DNA of 64,000 bases from Formosa sp. Hel1_31_208 (GCF_900104785.1 NZ_LT629733.1:2202501-2266500), one strand, 5' to 3'. Counted from the first letter of the stretch, positions 46,174 to 55,583 are shown. Translations and numbers: made by a program. The notes: generated by a model not told the origin, from the sequence alone.

Positions 46174-46830
46174 ATGATAAAATTCTTTAGAAAAATTAGA
46201 CAAAACTTGCTTATGGAAAATAAAACTGGAAAGTACTTGAAATATGCAATTGGAGAAATCATTCTTGTAGTTATTGGAATTTTATTAGCACTTCAAATCA
46301 ATACTTGGAATGAGAATAGAATTGATAGTAAACGCCTTAATTTATATACTCAATCACTCTTAAATGACCTAGAATTAGATAAAAAGCGTTTAATTGAGTG
46401 TATGGTATTTGATTCCACTAAAGTTTCAATCATTGATAGTCTATCAGAACCAGTACAAGATTTTATAGAAGATTATAGTGATAGAGGTATTCTTACGATA
46501 AAATCCATAAAAGTAAATAATGCCACATTTAAGACAATGTCTTCAAATAATGATTTAGAATTATACCAGAATATTGACTTACAAAATAGTATTTCTAAAT
46601 ACTATGCTGATGTTGAATATGTTATTCGGTTTGAAAATGTATATATAAACAATAGCTATTCGAATTTCGAAGAATTCGTTACTCGAAACCGAGGTTATAC
46701 CTTGGAAGGTTTAAAAGGTTATTTGAATTCTATGAAATCTGCATCAGAGAATGAATCTGACTGGTATAAAGAATTAATTGAACTTAATGAATCTATAACA
46801 AAAAAATTAAAAGACCTACTAAAAAAATAA
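46174..46830 (+). CDS. Cassette 3: DUF6090-like membrane-anchored protein
   Basis: 218 residues. The family hallmark is the N-terminal block IKFFRKIRQNLLMENKTGKY, followed by a single membrane helix (about residues 24-42, IGEIILVVIGILLALQIN) and TWNENR. The rest is helical and Asp/Asn-rich, probably periplasmic. Eight copies of this family occur in the array. The block before the helix is basic and the family has no recognised catalytic residues. I name the family from memory. Confidence 0.8.
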   Translation: MIKFFRKIRQNLLMENKTGKYLKYAIGEIILVVIGILLALQINTWNENRIDSKRLNLYTQSLLNDLELDKKRLIECMVFDSTKVSIIDSLSEPVQDFIEDYSDRGILTIKSIKVNNATFKTMSSNNDLELYQNIDLQNSISKYYADVEYVIRFENVYINNSYSNFEEFVTRNRGYTLEGLKGYLNSMKSASENESDWYKELIELNESITKKLKDLLKK

Positions 46831-46833
46831 CGA

Positions 46834-46969
46834 AAGCACAACAATGTGTATAATTCATTGCTAGTTAGAGCTTACTTACGAAAGTCCTCGCGGACTTTCT
46901 ATCTGTGATTTATTTGCTAACTTTAGTGCTTAAACACGCTACGAAATCATACACTAGACCGTTAGGCAC
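46834..46969 (+). repeat. attC-like site 3
   Basis: Left tag AAGCACAAC is the exact reverse complement of cassette 3's start GTTGTGCTT. Inner stem GTGTAT with ATACAC; loop 3 nt (AAT) against 6 nt (TAGACC). Terminal hairpin GAAAGTCC-TCGC-GGACTTTC is perfect. Right tag GTTAGGCAC belongs to cassette 4. Confidence 0.85.
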
Positions 46970-46997
46970 AAGTTGACATAAACTAACCCAATTAAAT

Positions 46998-47864
46998 ATG
47001 GACAATCAAATCGATAATAAGTTTAAGCCTATTGGAATATTCCTTTCCATAACTTTTGCTTTAAGTGCAATTTTTTATTTCCTAATAATATATTCTGGAA
47101 AATTAGGCGGAGGTGCTGGACAATATGTTATGGGACTTATGTGGTGTCCAGGAATTTCTGCCTTGATTACAATGAAAATTTTAAAGAGAAATATTTCTGA
47201 CCTAGGCTGGAAATGGGGAAAGACAAAATATCAAATTAGAAGTTATTTGATTCCTTTACTTTATGCATTTATTGCCTATATAATTATTTGGAGTTTTGGC
47301 TGGGGAAAATTTTATAATGGAGAAACGGTAAATTGGATAACAGAATCTTTTGGACTTGGTGAAATTGGCTCTGGATTTAGCATATTATTTTACTTTATTC
47401 TTGTTGGAGTTTTTGGAGCAATTAGTAGTATGTCTAGTGCTCTAGGAGAAGAAATTGGTTGGCGTGGATTTTTGGTTCCTGAATTATATAAAAGTCAAGG
47501 ATTTACAAAAACGTCTTTAATTACAGGACTTATTTGGGGAGTTTGGCATTTACCAATTTTATTATTTGCTGATTATAATAGTGGAACACCATCTTGGTTT
47601 GCTATGCCATGTTTCATGGTATTAGTTATCAGCATAAGTTTCATTTACACATGGTTTCGTATGAAATCTGGAAGCTTATGGACTGCTGTAATACTTCATG
47701 GAAGTCATAATCTATTTATTCAAAGTATTTTCACCCCTTTGACAGAAGACACAGGTAATACAGCTTATTATATAGACGAATTTGGAATTGTACTACCAAT
47801 TGTCGCAATTGGTTTTGCAATATACTATTGGAGCAAAAGGAATGAATTAAAAACCAGTGCCTAA
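46998..47864 (+). CDS. Cassette 4: CPBP-family intramembrane metalloprotease
   Basis: 288 residues, about eight membrane helices. The CPBP motifs are in place: EEIGWRGFLVPEL (EExxxR), GLIWGVWHLPILL (FxxxH-like, with His) and ILHGSHNLF (HxxxN-like). The group includes CAAX-prenyl-protease-like enzymes and bacteriocin-immunity proteins. The stop codon TAA lies inside the cassette's own left tag (GTGCCTAAC), showing how tightly the gene fits the unit. Confidence 0.88.
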   Translation: MDNQIDNKFKPIGIFLSITFALSAIFYFLIIYSGKLGGGAGQYVMGLMWCPGISALITMKILKRNISDLGWKWGKTKYQIRSYLIPLLYAFIAYIIIWSFGWGKFYNGETVNWITESFGLGEIGSGFSILFYFILVGVFGAISSMSSALGEEIGWRGFLVPELYKSQGFTKTSLITGLIWGVWHLPILLFADYNSGTPSWFAMPCFMVLVISISFIYTWFRMKSGSLWTAVILHGSHNLFIQSIFTPLTEDTGNTAYYIDEFGIVLPIVAIGFAIYYWSKRNELKTSA

Positions 47865-48012
47865 CAATGGCTATAAGTAATTGCTTATTCTCGCCTACTT
47901 TGGAAATTCCGCAGGAATTTCCAGTTCTGTATGTACCTGCCTGCCGGCAGGGAGGCTTGCAAAGTTAAGTGCCAAACCACGCAACTATTCATAGCCGAGA
48001 CCGTTGGCAACA
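47857..48012 (+). repeat. attC-like site 4
   Basis: Left tag GTGCCTAAC is the exact reverse complement of GTTAGGCAC at the start of cassette 4. Inner stem GGCTAT with ATAGCC; loops AAT and GAGACC. Terminal hairpin GGAAATTCC-GCA-GGAATTTCC (9 bp, perfect) is followed by the palindrome CCTGCCGGCAGG. Confidence 0.85.
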
Positions 48013-48037
48013 ATTAGAACCAAAAAATACACCAAAT

Positions 48038-48988
48038 ATGAGAAATAGTATTATTTATGAAATAACCCAAATTTCAATATATTTTATTTTAATATTCTTT
48101 AATATCACGGTTTTAGCTCAAAACGAATTAAATGAAGGGATTCAATTTGTAGATATTGACGGTTATAAATTTGAAGTAAAATTTCAAGGAAAGCATCACC
48201 TTTCTACAGGTGTTCCAGTAGTTGTATTTGAGGCTGGAATTGGTGCTGGTAATTTAGATAATAATGCTTGGACTACTGTTTTGGACTCTATTGCAGAGTT
48301 TGCACCAGTATTCAGTTATTCACACTCAGGATTGGGCAATTCAGAATGGAATGAAATAGTGCCCACACCAAGAAATATAGCCTCTACACTTCATAAGCTT
48401 TTAAATAAGCTTGAATTGCCTAAACCATACGTAATGCTTGGGCACTCATGGGGCGGTGTTTTAATAAGAACCTATGGAGGACACTATCCTGAAGACGTAA
48501 AAGCTTTGATTTATGTGGAACCCGACAATTTTATGGCTGAGCCAGGTGAAGGAGATGAATCTTTTGAAAAACGAGGTATGGATCCAAAAGCAGTTGATAA
48601 ATTTGACAGAGAGAGCTTCGCTGCTTTTCTAAATATGATACAAGCACCAGAGGCCTTAGTTGCGGAGTCTAAAACTCTTGCAAATTATTGGGGTCAAAAT
48701 GTTAAAGATAGAGATCTTGGACCACATCCAGAAAAACCTATAGCTTTATTATTAGGGACGAAAGGTTTTCCAAGTTATCCACCTACACCACCAGGTCTTA
48801 CTAAACCATGGGATAGCGATGAACTTTGGTTTGAAGCTCATATTGAGAAACGGATTACTACATTCAGTAAATGGCCTTTGATGTTCAAGAACTGCTATGT
48901 GGTTATTTCCACAGATGCATGGCATCACTTTCAAAGAGATGAGCCTGAAATTATAATCGATATAACTAGAAAAATGCTAAAAGAATAG
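48038..48988 (+). CDS. Cassette 5: secreted alpha/beta hydrolase
   Basis: 316 residues from ATG 48038; an upstream in-frame ATG at 47969 lies within the attC-like site and is rejected. The N-terminus has a hydrophobic segment ending NITVLAQNEL, a likely signal peptide. Nucleophile elbow is LGHSWGGVL with the Ser, and the oxyanion region is VVFEAGIGAG. The C-terminal catalytic His is probably in DAWHHFQRDEP. Substrate unknown; proline iminopeptidase- or esterase-like proteins share this form. Confidence 0.8.
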   Translation: MRNSIIYEITQISIYFILIFFNITVLAQNELNEGIQFVDIDGYKFEVKFQGKHHLSTGVPVVVFEAGIGAGNLDNNAWTTVLDSIAEFAPVFSYSHSGLGNSEWNEIVPTPRNIASTLHKLLNKLELPKPYVMLGHSWGGVLIRTYGGHYPEDVKALIYVEPDNFMAEPGEGDESFEKRGMDPKAVDKFDRESFAAFLNMIQAPEALVAESKTLANYWGQNVKDRDLGPHPEKPIALLLGTKGFPSYPPTPPGLTKPWDSDELWFEAHIEKRITTFSKWPLMFKNCYVVISTDAWHHFQRDEPEIIIDITRKMLKE

Positions 48989-48993
48989 CAAAC

Positions 48994-49132
48994 TGTTGCC
49001 AACAATGGCTATAATTCAGCGTGGCTGAAGAACTAATATGAACAAGAAAACAATACATACGGCCGATTTCAACTGCGGAACGATTCTGACGTATCGTTCC
49101 ACGCCGAAATCATAGCCGAGATCGTTGTGTAC
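48994..49132 (+). repeat. attC-like site 5
   Basis: Left tag TGTTGCCAAC is the exact reverse complement of cassette 5's start GTTGGCAACA. Inner stem GGCTAT with ATAGCC; loops AAT and GAGATC. A long interior fold includes GGAACGAT with ATCGTTCC. Right tag GTTGTGTAC belongs to cassette 6. Confidence 0.85.
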
Positions 49133-49154
49133 AATTTCAAAAAACCAATAAATC

Positions 49155-49793
49155 ATGGTTGAACAAAATCAACATTATTTAAGAAAGAACTTTCATTTAT
49201 TAATGGCATTGTGTTTCTGGATTCTAATGATGGTAGGATTTAGTGATAATTGGCTATGGGACACAGGACAAGACACGAATTTTATTCCAAGATTTATTAT
49301 CCATGCCATAACTGCATTCGGATGGTTTACGATTTTAGTTCTTCAAAATATTTTAATAAAAAAAAGATATGTTAAACATCATATGACATTGGGATTATTA
49401 GCCATGTTCATATATGGTGCAATGATTTTATCTTTAGGTTACATGGTTTATGAATTATATGAGGAATTTGGAAGAATTGATAAGATGTCGTTGAATACTT
49501 CGATTCAGGCTATTATTGCTACAGTAATCATTGGTATTGGTTTTTTGAGTAGAAAACGAAATTTAAATGAGCATAAATTTCTAATGACTTTTGGAACATT
49601 CTGCCTCATACAACCTTCAATGAACAGAACTGCTTTTTATATAAGTGATGAGTATTTTTTCATACCCTTCGTTAGCATATATTTAATTTTGTTTACAGCT
49701 TTTGTTTGGTATAAAAAGAAATTAACATGGTATATGATTGCATGGCTTTTAGTATGGTTATTTTTCTTCTATTATATTTTTTTAAGTAGATAA
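49155..49793 (+). CDS. Cassette 6: polytopic membrane protein, unknown
   Basis: 212 residues with about seven hydrophobic segments. Conserved-looking features are RFIIHAITAFGWFTILVLQ, KRYVKHHMTLGLLAMF and RNLNEHKFLMTFGTF, where pairs of His near membrane edges could bind metal or haem. I do not recognise the family with confidence; the His pattern is reminiscent of small haem or ferric-reductase-like membrane proteins, which is a guess. Confidence 0.65.
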   Translation: MVEQNQHYLRKNFHLLMALCFWILMMVGFSDNWLWDTGQDTNFIPRFIIHAITAFGWFTILVLQNILIKKRYVKHHMTLGLLAMFIYGAMILSLGYMVYELYEEFGRIDKMSLNTSIQAIIATVIIGIGFLSRKRNLNEHKFLMTFGTFCLIQPSMNRTAFYISDEYFFIPFVSIYLILFTAFVWYKKKLTWYMIAWLLVWLFFFYYIFLSR

Positions 49794-49798
49794 AAACA

Positions 49799-49937
49799 GT
49801 ACACAACACCGTGTATAATTAATTGCTATGGCAAGTGCCTACTTGGAAAATTCCTTCGGAATTTTCTCTGGCAAGTATTTGTTTACTAAATTAGTTGCTG
49901 AACCACGCAACTAACCATACACAAACACGTTGTGCTT
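49799..49937 (+). repeat. attC-like site 6
   Basis: Left tag GTACACAAC is the exact reverse complement of GTTGTGTAC. Inner stem GTGTAT with ATACAC; loops ACC and AAACAC. Terminal hairpin GAAAATTCC-TTC-GGAATTTTC (9 bp perfect). Right tag GTTGTGCTT belongs to cassette 7. Confidence 0.85.
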
Positions 49938-49959
49938 CATTATCAGAAACCGCTAACCA

Positions 49960-50697
49960 ATGATAAAATTCTTTAGAAAAATACGATACGACCTTATGGA
50001 GAAAAACAAAACTGGAAAGTATTTTAAGTATGCAGTTGGTGAAATATTACTTGTTATGGTTGGTATCCTTCTAGCCTTACAAGTAAATAATTGGAATGAA
50101 ACAAATAAACAACAAACAGTTTCTGTAAAATATTTAGAAAATTTAAAAAAAGAAGTTATCCTAAACGAAAACAAGCTTAAAATTAAATTAAGACAGCATC
50201 AATTTGTCTTAAATAAAACAACTGAGCTTTTAGATATTATGTCAATTAAACCAAAGGAAATTAGTAGTACTAAATTAGACACTCTAATGTTTGCCATGGC
50301 TCTTGCACCAAAATTCACACCAATAAAGACGTTTATTAGTTCTGAAGAACTAGGCGCCATCAAAAATGATAGCTTAAAAAACTTAATTAGTCTTTGGAGT
50401 TTTAATTTTGAAAAATACACCTATGATTCAAAAATTATATACGATTTGTATTACAACTATATTTATGACTTCATGCAAGATAATTACCAAATGAAAAATG
50501 TAAAAAGTATTGGGTTTACGAGTTTAGACGAAAGCGATTTTAAGGTTAATTCAATCGACATACTAGGAAGTGCTACTTTCGAAAATCACGTAACAATGAA
50601 AATGATTAACGCAAATGCAGTATATAGTAATGCTCTAACTCTTTCCAATATTCAAAAAAAAATAATTATACAATTAGATGAAATGTTAATTAATTAA
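49960..50697 (+). CDS. Cassette 7, gene a: DUF6090-like protein
   Basis: 245 residues. N-terminal block IKFFRKIRYDLMEKNKTGKY, membrane helix (VGEILLVMVGILLALQVN) and NNWNETNK. Helical body with many Lys and Asn. It differs from most copies in having IRYDLMEKN, shared with the copy at 59011. It is the first of two family members inside one cassette. Confidence 0.8.
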   Translation: MIKFFRKIRYDLMEKNKTGKYFKYAVGEILLVMVGILLALQVNNWNETNKQQTVSVKYLENLKKEVILNENKLKIKLRQHQFVLNKTTELLDIMSIKPKEISSTKLDTLMFAMALAPKFTPIKTFISSEELGAIKNDSLKNLISLWSFNFEKYTYDSKIIYDLYYNYIYDFMQDNYQMKNVKSIGFTSLDESDFKVNSIDILGSATFENHVTMKMINANAVYSNALTLSNIQKKIIIQLDEMLIN

Positions 50698-50699
50698 TA

Positions 50700-50744
50700 A
50701 TGATTAAATTCTTTAGATTATCGAAACGAAATTTTGCAAAGTAA
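50700..50744 (+). pseudogene. Remnant of a DUF6090 gene start
   Basis: ATG ATT AAA TTC TTT AGA ... TAA encodes MIKFFRLSKRNFAK, the family's first six residues and then an unrelated tail and stop. It starts 2 nt after the preceding gene. A perfect hairpin CAAAGGTCT-AGT-AGACCTTTG (50748-50768) follows. This looks like a deletion scar from recombination between family members. Confidence 0.6.
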
Positions 50745-50821
50745 AATCAAAGGTCTAGTAGACCTTTGGTAGAGATAGCTCCGCCACAGGCGGACAGGCG
50801 CTTGCTGATAAAAAGGAAACT

Positions 50822-51580
50822 ATGATTAAGTTTTTTAGAAAGATTAGATTCAATCTTATGAGTGAAAACAAAACTGGAAAGTATTTTAAATACGCCATTG
50901 GCGAAATTATTCTTGTTGTTATTGGAATTTTGATTGCATTGACAATAAATAATTGGAACGAAGAAAGAAAAGAGAAAACTATCGTTAAAAATGTATTGAA
51001 AGATATACGTAATGATTTGGTGGCAGATACTACAGTTTTTTCAAAACAAATAGAAAGATTTCCAGTATTTATCAATAATGCCAAATCTATATTAAATGGT
51101 AATTTTTCTGACACTTTATCTGCAAATGATTTATACTTCAAACTACCTTACACTGTTTTCAATTTTAAAATTAGAAATCAGAGCTATGAAAAGATTCTCA
51201 ACACAAGCATTACAGATTTCTTTTACTTTACTGAACTTTTCAATGATATTAATAACTATTACACAATAAATTCAAATGATTTCTATCAACTTACTGGTTG
51301 GGATTATGAGGATACTCTTGATGACGGAAAGCTCTGGTCAGCTATGAACTTTGAAGTTGATATTTACCCTGATGAGTTTTATGAAGAAAAAGAAATTGCA
51401 TTTGCACAACCAGAAGACACTAGAAAAGTTGTTTTTTTAGAACAATTAAAAACACCAAATATGCGAAACTCTATTAAGAATAATATATATCGAAAAATGC
51501 GATTAAATGAAATATTTATTATTACTAAACAAAGAGCTGAAGACATTATCATAAAAATTAATGAACAATTACAAGAATAA
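50822..51580 (+). CDS. Cassette 7, gene b: DUF6090-like protein
   Basis: 252 residues. Block IKFFRKIRFNLMSENKTGKY, helix (IGEIILVVIGILIALTIN) and NNWNEERKE. The C-terminal part has TRKVVFLEQLKTPNMRNSI. No attC-like site separates it from gene a; the 124-nt gap holds only a remnant start and hairpins. It therefore lost, or never had, its own site. Confidence 0.8.
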   Translation: MIKFFRKIRFNLMSENKTGKYFKYAIGEIILVVIGILIALTINNWNEERKEKTIVKNVLKDIRNDLVADTTVFSKQIERFPVFINNAKSILNGNFSDTLSANDLYFKLPYTVFNFKIRNQSYEKILNTSITDFFYFTELFNDINNYYTINSNDFYQLTGWDYEDTLDDGKLWSAMNFEVDIYPDEFYEEKEIAFAQPEDTRKVVFLEQLKTPNMRNSIKNNIYRKMRLNEIFIITKQRAEDIIIKINEQLQE

Positions 51581-51583
51581 CGA

Positions 51584-51719
51584 AAGCACAACACCGTGTA
51601 TAATTCATTGCTAGTACTCGCCTACTTACGAAAATCCTCTCGGATTTTCTATTCGGTTTGTATTTGCTAATTTAGTTGCTGAAACACGCAACGAAATCAT
51701 ACACAAAACCGTTGTGCTT
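51584..51719 (+). repeat. attC-like site 7 (end of cassette 7)
   Basis: Left tag AAGCACAAC matches GTTGTGCTT at the start of cassette 7 exactly. Inner stem GTGTAT/ATACAC; loops ACC and AAAACC; near-perfect terminal hairpin with GAAAATCC and GGATTTTC. Right tag GTTGTGCTT belongs to cassette 8, so here both ends pair fully. Confidence 0.85.
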
Positions 51720-51741
51720 CATTACCAGAAACCGCTAACCA

Positions 51742-52767
51742 ATGATAAAATTCTTTAGAAAAATTAGACAAAGACTACTGACTGAAAATAAATTCAGCAA
51801 ATATTTGATTTATGCTATTGGAGAGATTATTTTAGTGATTATCGGGATATTAATAGCGTTGAATATTAATAACAGAAATTTAGTTAAACAAAATGAAGCG
51901 AAATTTGCTGTACTATTTGATAAAATAATGAAAGATATGATTATTGATTTCGAGGAAGCCGATAGAGTTTTGAAATTTGATGTTGAGCGAGACTCTTTAA
52001 TCACTCTTGTACTAAATAATAAAGTAACCGAAGAAGATTACACGACAAATCCAATGTTTGGTTTTCTAATTACAAATTATGAAAAAATGCTGTTTTCCGA
52101 AAATGGGTATAACAATTTAACAGCAGTTATAGACCAAGTTCCAGTAAAATATAAAGAAGTGGTGGACTTATTAAACACTCTTAATATAGAATATAAAACG
52201 AGTATTGTGAGACCAAATAATATTCTATCTGAATTGTGCCTTGAAAACCTTAAAAAGTGGGCAAATAGTAAACCTTGGTTTTCTAATACTCATTCGCAAC
52301 CAATAGACAGTGAAAAATTGACATATTTTCTTACTGACCCGTTTTATAAAAACGACTTAAAACTTTTTCAAATTTATTTGACCCAAAATCACATTGCAAC
52401 TATAAAAATGTATAGGTATCAAATTGCGAAGTCTTATACAAAAATCTCAAAACTCCTTGAACTGGAGCAACAAATTCCTGAACTTATTTCATCTTATTTA
52501 GTAGATGTACCAGAAAATATAATTCAACAGTATACTGGAGAATACAAAAATACGGACGATGATTATATTTTAAAAATCACTAGCGACAAAGAGGGTTTAT
52601 TTATGAGAGTAGATGATTGGAAAACTTTATTAATACCAAAAACCGATTCGACATTTGTTCCTTTTGATGAGTTGCCTATTCAGATTAATTTTAACAAAAA
52701 TGTAAAGCCAACAAAATTGATTTTTATATCAGAGAAAGGAGAGTTTCCATTCATTAAAACTGATTGA
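51742..52767 (+). CDS. Cassette 8: long DUF6090-like protein with C-terminal beta domain
   Basis: 341 residues, about 100 longer than the short members. N-terminal block IKFFRKIRQRLLTENKFSKY and helix (IGEIILVIIGILIALNIN). The extra C-terminus (from about residue 255) has QQYTGEYKNTDDDYILKITS and FMRVDDWKTLLIPKTD, which resembles the DUF3471-like beta domain found at the end of some serine hydrolases. The copy at 53833 has the same form. Confidence 0.78.
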   Translation: MIKFFRKIRQRLLTENKFSKYLIYAIGEIILVIIGILIALNINNRNLVKQNEAKFAVLFDKIMKDMIIDFEEADRVLKFDVERDSLITLVLNNKVTEEDYTTNPMFGFLITNYEKMLFSENGYNNLTAVIDQVPVKYKEVVDLLNTLNIEYKTSIVRPNNILSELCLENLKKWANSKPWFSNTHSQPIDSEKLTYFLTDPFYKNDLKLFQIYLTQNHIATIKMYRYQIAKSYTKISKLLELEQQIPELISSYLVDVPENIIQQYTGEYKNTDDDYILKITSDKEGLFMRVDDWKTLLIPKTDSTFVPFDELPIQINFNKNVKPTKLIFISEKGEFPFIKTD

Positions 52768-52784
52768 TAAATAAAAAATAACGA

Positions 52785-52920
52785 AAGCACAACAACGTGT
52801 ATAATTCATTGCTAGTGCTCGTCTACTTACGAAAATCCTCGCGGATTTTCTATTCGGTTTGTATTTGCTAAATTAGTTGCTGAAACACGCAACGAAATCA
52901 TACACAAACACGTTAGCCTT
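52785..52920 (+). repeat. attC-like site 8
   Basis: Left tag AAGCACAAC matches the start of cassette 8 (GTTGTGCTT). Inner stem GTGTAT/ATACAC; loops AAC and AAACAC. Terminal hairpin GAAAATCC-TCGC-GGATTTTC. Right tag GTTAGCCTT belongs to cassette 9. Confidence 0.85.
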
Positions 52921-52942
52921 CATTATGACCAACTATTAACCA

Positions 52943-53668
52943 ATGATAAAATTCTTTAGAAAAATTCGGCAAAAATTACTGATTGAAAATAAATTCAGTA
53001 AATACATGATATATGCCATTGGTGAAATTTTACTTGTAATGATTGGGATTCTACTTGCCTTTCAAGCAAATAAATGGAAGGAAGTTAAAACTGAACAAGA
53101 ATTAGAAATAAAGTTGATTAAAGAAATTCAAAATGGTATTAAAAGTGATTTAATTGACATACAAGAAAACTATCACTTTCATGAAAAAATTCTTAAAAGT
53201 CAATACAAAGTTATTGATTGGTTGCAAGGTGATTTAAAATTTAATGATTCTACGGCCTATCAATTTTCAATGGCAACAAAAAGAACTTCCTTCATGGTTT
53301 CGAAAGCACCTTTTGAATCGTTGAAAGAGTTTGGATTGAATAGAGTTTCAAATGATTCTATAAAACATAAAATTATTAGATTATACGATGTTTTATATCC
53401 ACAATATGAGGACGTGCTTTCAATGTATTATTTACATGGCGATAAACTTTTTGATTCAGCAATTAATTATTTTGAAGATTGGGATTTGACACCATCCGTT
53501 CTATCTAATATACCGATAAATATTCCTGAACTAAAAGCAGACCATGTTGTTTTAATGCGGTTTAAATATCTAACAAACTTTAATAAATATTTAGTGAATG
53601 CAAACTCTAGAATGGAAGAATTGCAGATTGAAATTATTGACTTAATGGAGTTAGAATTGAATAAATAA
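52943..53668 (+). CDS. Cassette 9: DUF6090-like protein
   Basis: 241 residues. Block IKFFRKIRQKLLIENKFSKY, helix (IGEILLVMIGILLAFQAN) and KWKEVKTEQELE. It is the only DUF6090 cassette with tag GTTAGCCTT instead of GTTGTGCTT. Both its start and its own left tag (AAGGCTAAC) changed together, keeping complementarity. Confidence 0.8.
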   Translation: MIKFFRKIRQKLLIENKFSKYMIYAIGEILLVMIGILLAFQANKWKEVKTEQELEIKLIKEIQNGIKSDLIDIQENYHFHEKILKSQYKVIDWLQGDLKFNDSTAYQFSMATKRTSFMVSKAPFESLKEFGLNRVSNDSIKHKIIRLYDVLYPQYEDVLSMYYLHGDKLFDSAINYFEDWDLTPSVLSNIPINIPELKADHVVLMRFKYLTNFNKYLVNANSRMEELQIEIIDLMELELNK

Positions 53669-53671
53669 CGA

Positions 53672-53810
53672 AAGGCTAACAACGTGTATAATTAATTGCT
53701 TTGGTAAGTGCTTATTTGGAAAATTCCTTCGGAATTTTCTCGCGTTCGTTTTTGTTTACTAAATTAGTTGCTTAAACACGCAACTAACCATACACAAAAC
53801 CGTTGTGCTT
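53672..53810 (+). repeat. attC-like site 9
   Basis: Left tag AAGGCTAAC is the exact reverse complement of GTTAGCCTT. Inner stem GTGTAT/ATACAC; loops AAC and AAAACC. Terminal hairpin GAAAATTCC-TTC-GGAATTTTC. Right tag GTTGTGCTT belongs to cassette 10. Confidence 0.85.
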
Positions 53811-53832
53811 CATTATAACCAACCTCTAACCA

Positions 53833-54867
53833 ATGATAAAATTCTTTAGAAAAATTAGACAAAGACTTCTCTCTGAAAACAAGTTCAGTAAATATCTGAT
53901 TTACGCAATCGGAGAAATTATACTCGTGGTTATTGGAATTTTAATAGCGGTAGCAATTAATGGTAAGTATAACGAAGCTCAAAACGAGAAAAAAATAAAA
54001 AGTATTTTAACTCAAATTCAAAAGGAACTTCTTGTAGATATTGCTGATGCTGAACGCATTTTTGACGTTAAAATGGGTAAAGATTCATTGGCTCGTAAAA
54101 TTTATTTTAATACTGTTTCTGAAGAAGAATTTATAAAAAATCCATTTCAATTAAGAATTACTGGTAATTACGTCTCGTTTACAACTCAAAAAGCAGGTTA
54201 TAACAGGTTGATGCAAAATTTAGAAAATCTACCAGAGAAATATCAATACATATTGTCTTTTTTTAATGATTTATATGTTGAAAAACAAAATGATATTAAT
54301 GATTACAACGAAACAATTAAAAATACATGGGTATTAAACAGAAATAGTAATAACAAAAACCCAATTTATGCTGATTTAAATTTGGGCATACTTTCTGAAG
54401 AAGAATCATTAAGACATTTATTTAATGATCCGTTCATTAAAAATAGAACTATGACTTACTTAAATGATTTAAGAAATATCTCTAAAATTGCCAATGATTA
54501 CAAAGTAGATGCTATAAAAATATACAAAAATATAGATTCCTTATTAGGAATAGAATCTAATGATTTAAAGCTAAAAACATTACCAAGGAAAGATTCAATA
54601 GAACCGTTTGAAGGAACCTATAAAACAATGTCCGCATTTAATATTCCAGATCAGAAGTTAACTATTAAAAAAGATCATATTGTTATAAGTTATTTAAATT
54701 CAATCAGTCTTTTATATTGGCATAAAACTAATTATTTTTATGAATACAATGATGATGGGGTCTTTGTGCTTTATAAAAATGAACATGGTCAGCGCATGCT
54801 AAGATTTAGTAATGATAAGGTAAAGTACGAGTTTATGCACAAAGATGATATTATAGATATACAATGA
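53833..54867 (+). CDS. Cassette 10, gene a: long DUF6090-like protein
   Basis: 344 residues, with the long C-terminal beta region (PFEGTYKTMSAFNIPDQKLTI, MLRFSNDKVKYEFM). N-terminal block IKFFRKIRQRLLSENKFSKY and helix (IGEIILVVIGILIAVAIN). Its stop codon TGA overlaps the ATG of gene b by 4 nt, so the two are translationally coupled. Most like the protein in cassette 8. Confidence 0.78.
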   Translation: MIKFFRKIRQRLLSENKFSKYLIYAIGEIILVVIGILIAVAINGKYNEAQNEKKIKSILTQIQKELLVDIADAERIFDVKMGKDSLARKIYFNTVSEEEFIKNPFQLRITGNYVSFTTQKAGYNRLMQNLENLPEKYQYILSFFNDLYVEKQNDINDYNETIKNTWVLNRNSNNKNPIYADLNLGILSEEESLRHLFNDPFIKNRTMTYLNDLRNISKIANDYKVDAIKIYKNIDSLLGIESNDLKLKTLPRKDSIEPFEGTYKTMSAFNIPDQKLTIKKDHIVISYLNSISLLYWHKTNYFYEYNDDGVFVLYKNEHGQRMLRFSNDKVKYEFMHKDDIIDIQ

Positions 54868-55583
54868 TTAAATTCTTTAGAAAAATTAGACAAAGAATGT
54901 TGACAGAAAATAAATTCGGCAAATATCTGATTTATGCTATCGGAGAAATCATACTCGTAGTTATTGGAATCTTAATCGCATTACAAATTAACAACTGGAA
55001 TGAAGGCCAAAAACAAAGGCAAGAAGAAATTGAGATTCTTAAAGAAGTAAAAAGCGCTCTTATTTATGACCTCAACAATGCATTTCACTCAATGAAAAAT
55101 CGTGCGATATCTCGAAGAGACCTCGCAATTGATCTATTGGAAACTATTAAAACTGGGAAAGAATTAAATGATTCGATTAACTTTATATTTATAGCAGGAG
55201 GTGAGACGTTTAGACCTAGTTATACGGCCTACAAGGCACTTGAAAGCAAAGGGATAGATATTATAAAGAATGATTCCATCAAGTATGGAATTATTCAAAT
55301 TTATGATTCTGATTATGTAAACTTAAAATTAAGACTTGAGAAAAATAGTTTTTCCAATTTAAGAGATTTTAATAGGCCTTTTTTGTTCGATAATTTTAAA
55401 TTAAATGAAAACGAAATGTATACTCCGATAGCACCAAAATTATTACTCGAGAGTGAAAAGTTTAAAATAATTTTATTCAGAACTAAAGGTTCAGATCAGG
55501 CCACAATTTATCAAATATCAGATCTTGAAGGAAAAATTAAAAAAGTGATCAGCCTAATTGATAATGAAATTCAAATTAAGTAA
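54864..55583 (+). CDS. Cassette 10, gene b: DUF6090-like protein
   Basis: 239 residues. Block IKFFRKIRQRMLTENKFGKY, helix (IGEIILVVIGILIALQIN) and NNWNEGQKQRQEE. It begins inside the last codons of gene a. The C-terminus ends ISLIDNEIQIK, then a 12-codon frame MINLIEEELKN follows at once (see 55584). No junction site lies between a and b. Confidence 0.8.
   Translation: MIKFFRKIRQRMLTENKFGKYLIYAIGEIILVVIGILIALQINNWNEGQKQRQEEIEILKEVKSALIYDLNNAFHSMKNRAISRRDLAIDLLETIKTGKELNDSINFIFIAGGETFRPSYTAYKALESKGIDIIKNDSIKYGIIQIYDSDYVNLKLRLEKNSFSNLRDFNRPFLFDNFKLNENEMYTPIAPKLLLESEKFKIILFRTKGSDQATIYQISDLEGKIKKVISLIDNEIQIK

Noticed and set aside
46143..46842. GTTGTGCTT and AAGCACAAC flanking genes considered as transposon terminal inverted repeats
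   Set aside because: The tag sequence differs from cassette to cassette while self-complementarity is kept, there is no transposase and no target duplication, and units abut directly.
47969..48037. Upstream ATG for the cassette 5 hydrolase
   Set aside because: It lies within attC-like site 4 and precedes the cassette boundary; ATG 48038 fits the usual distance from GTT and begins the signal peptide.
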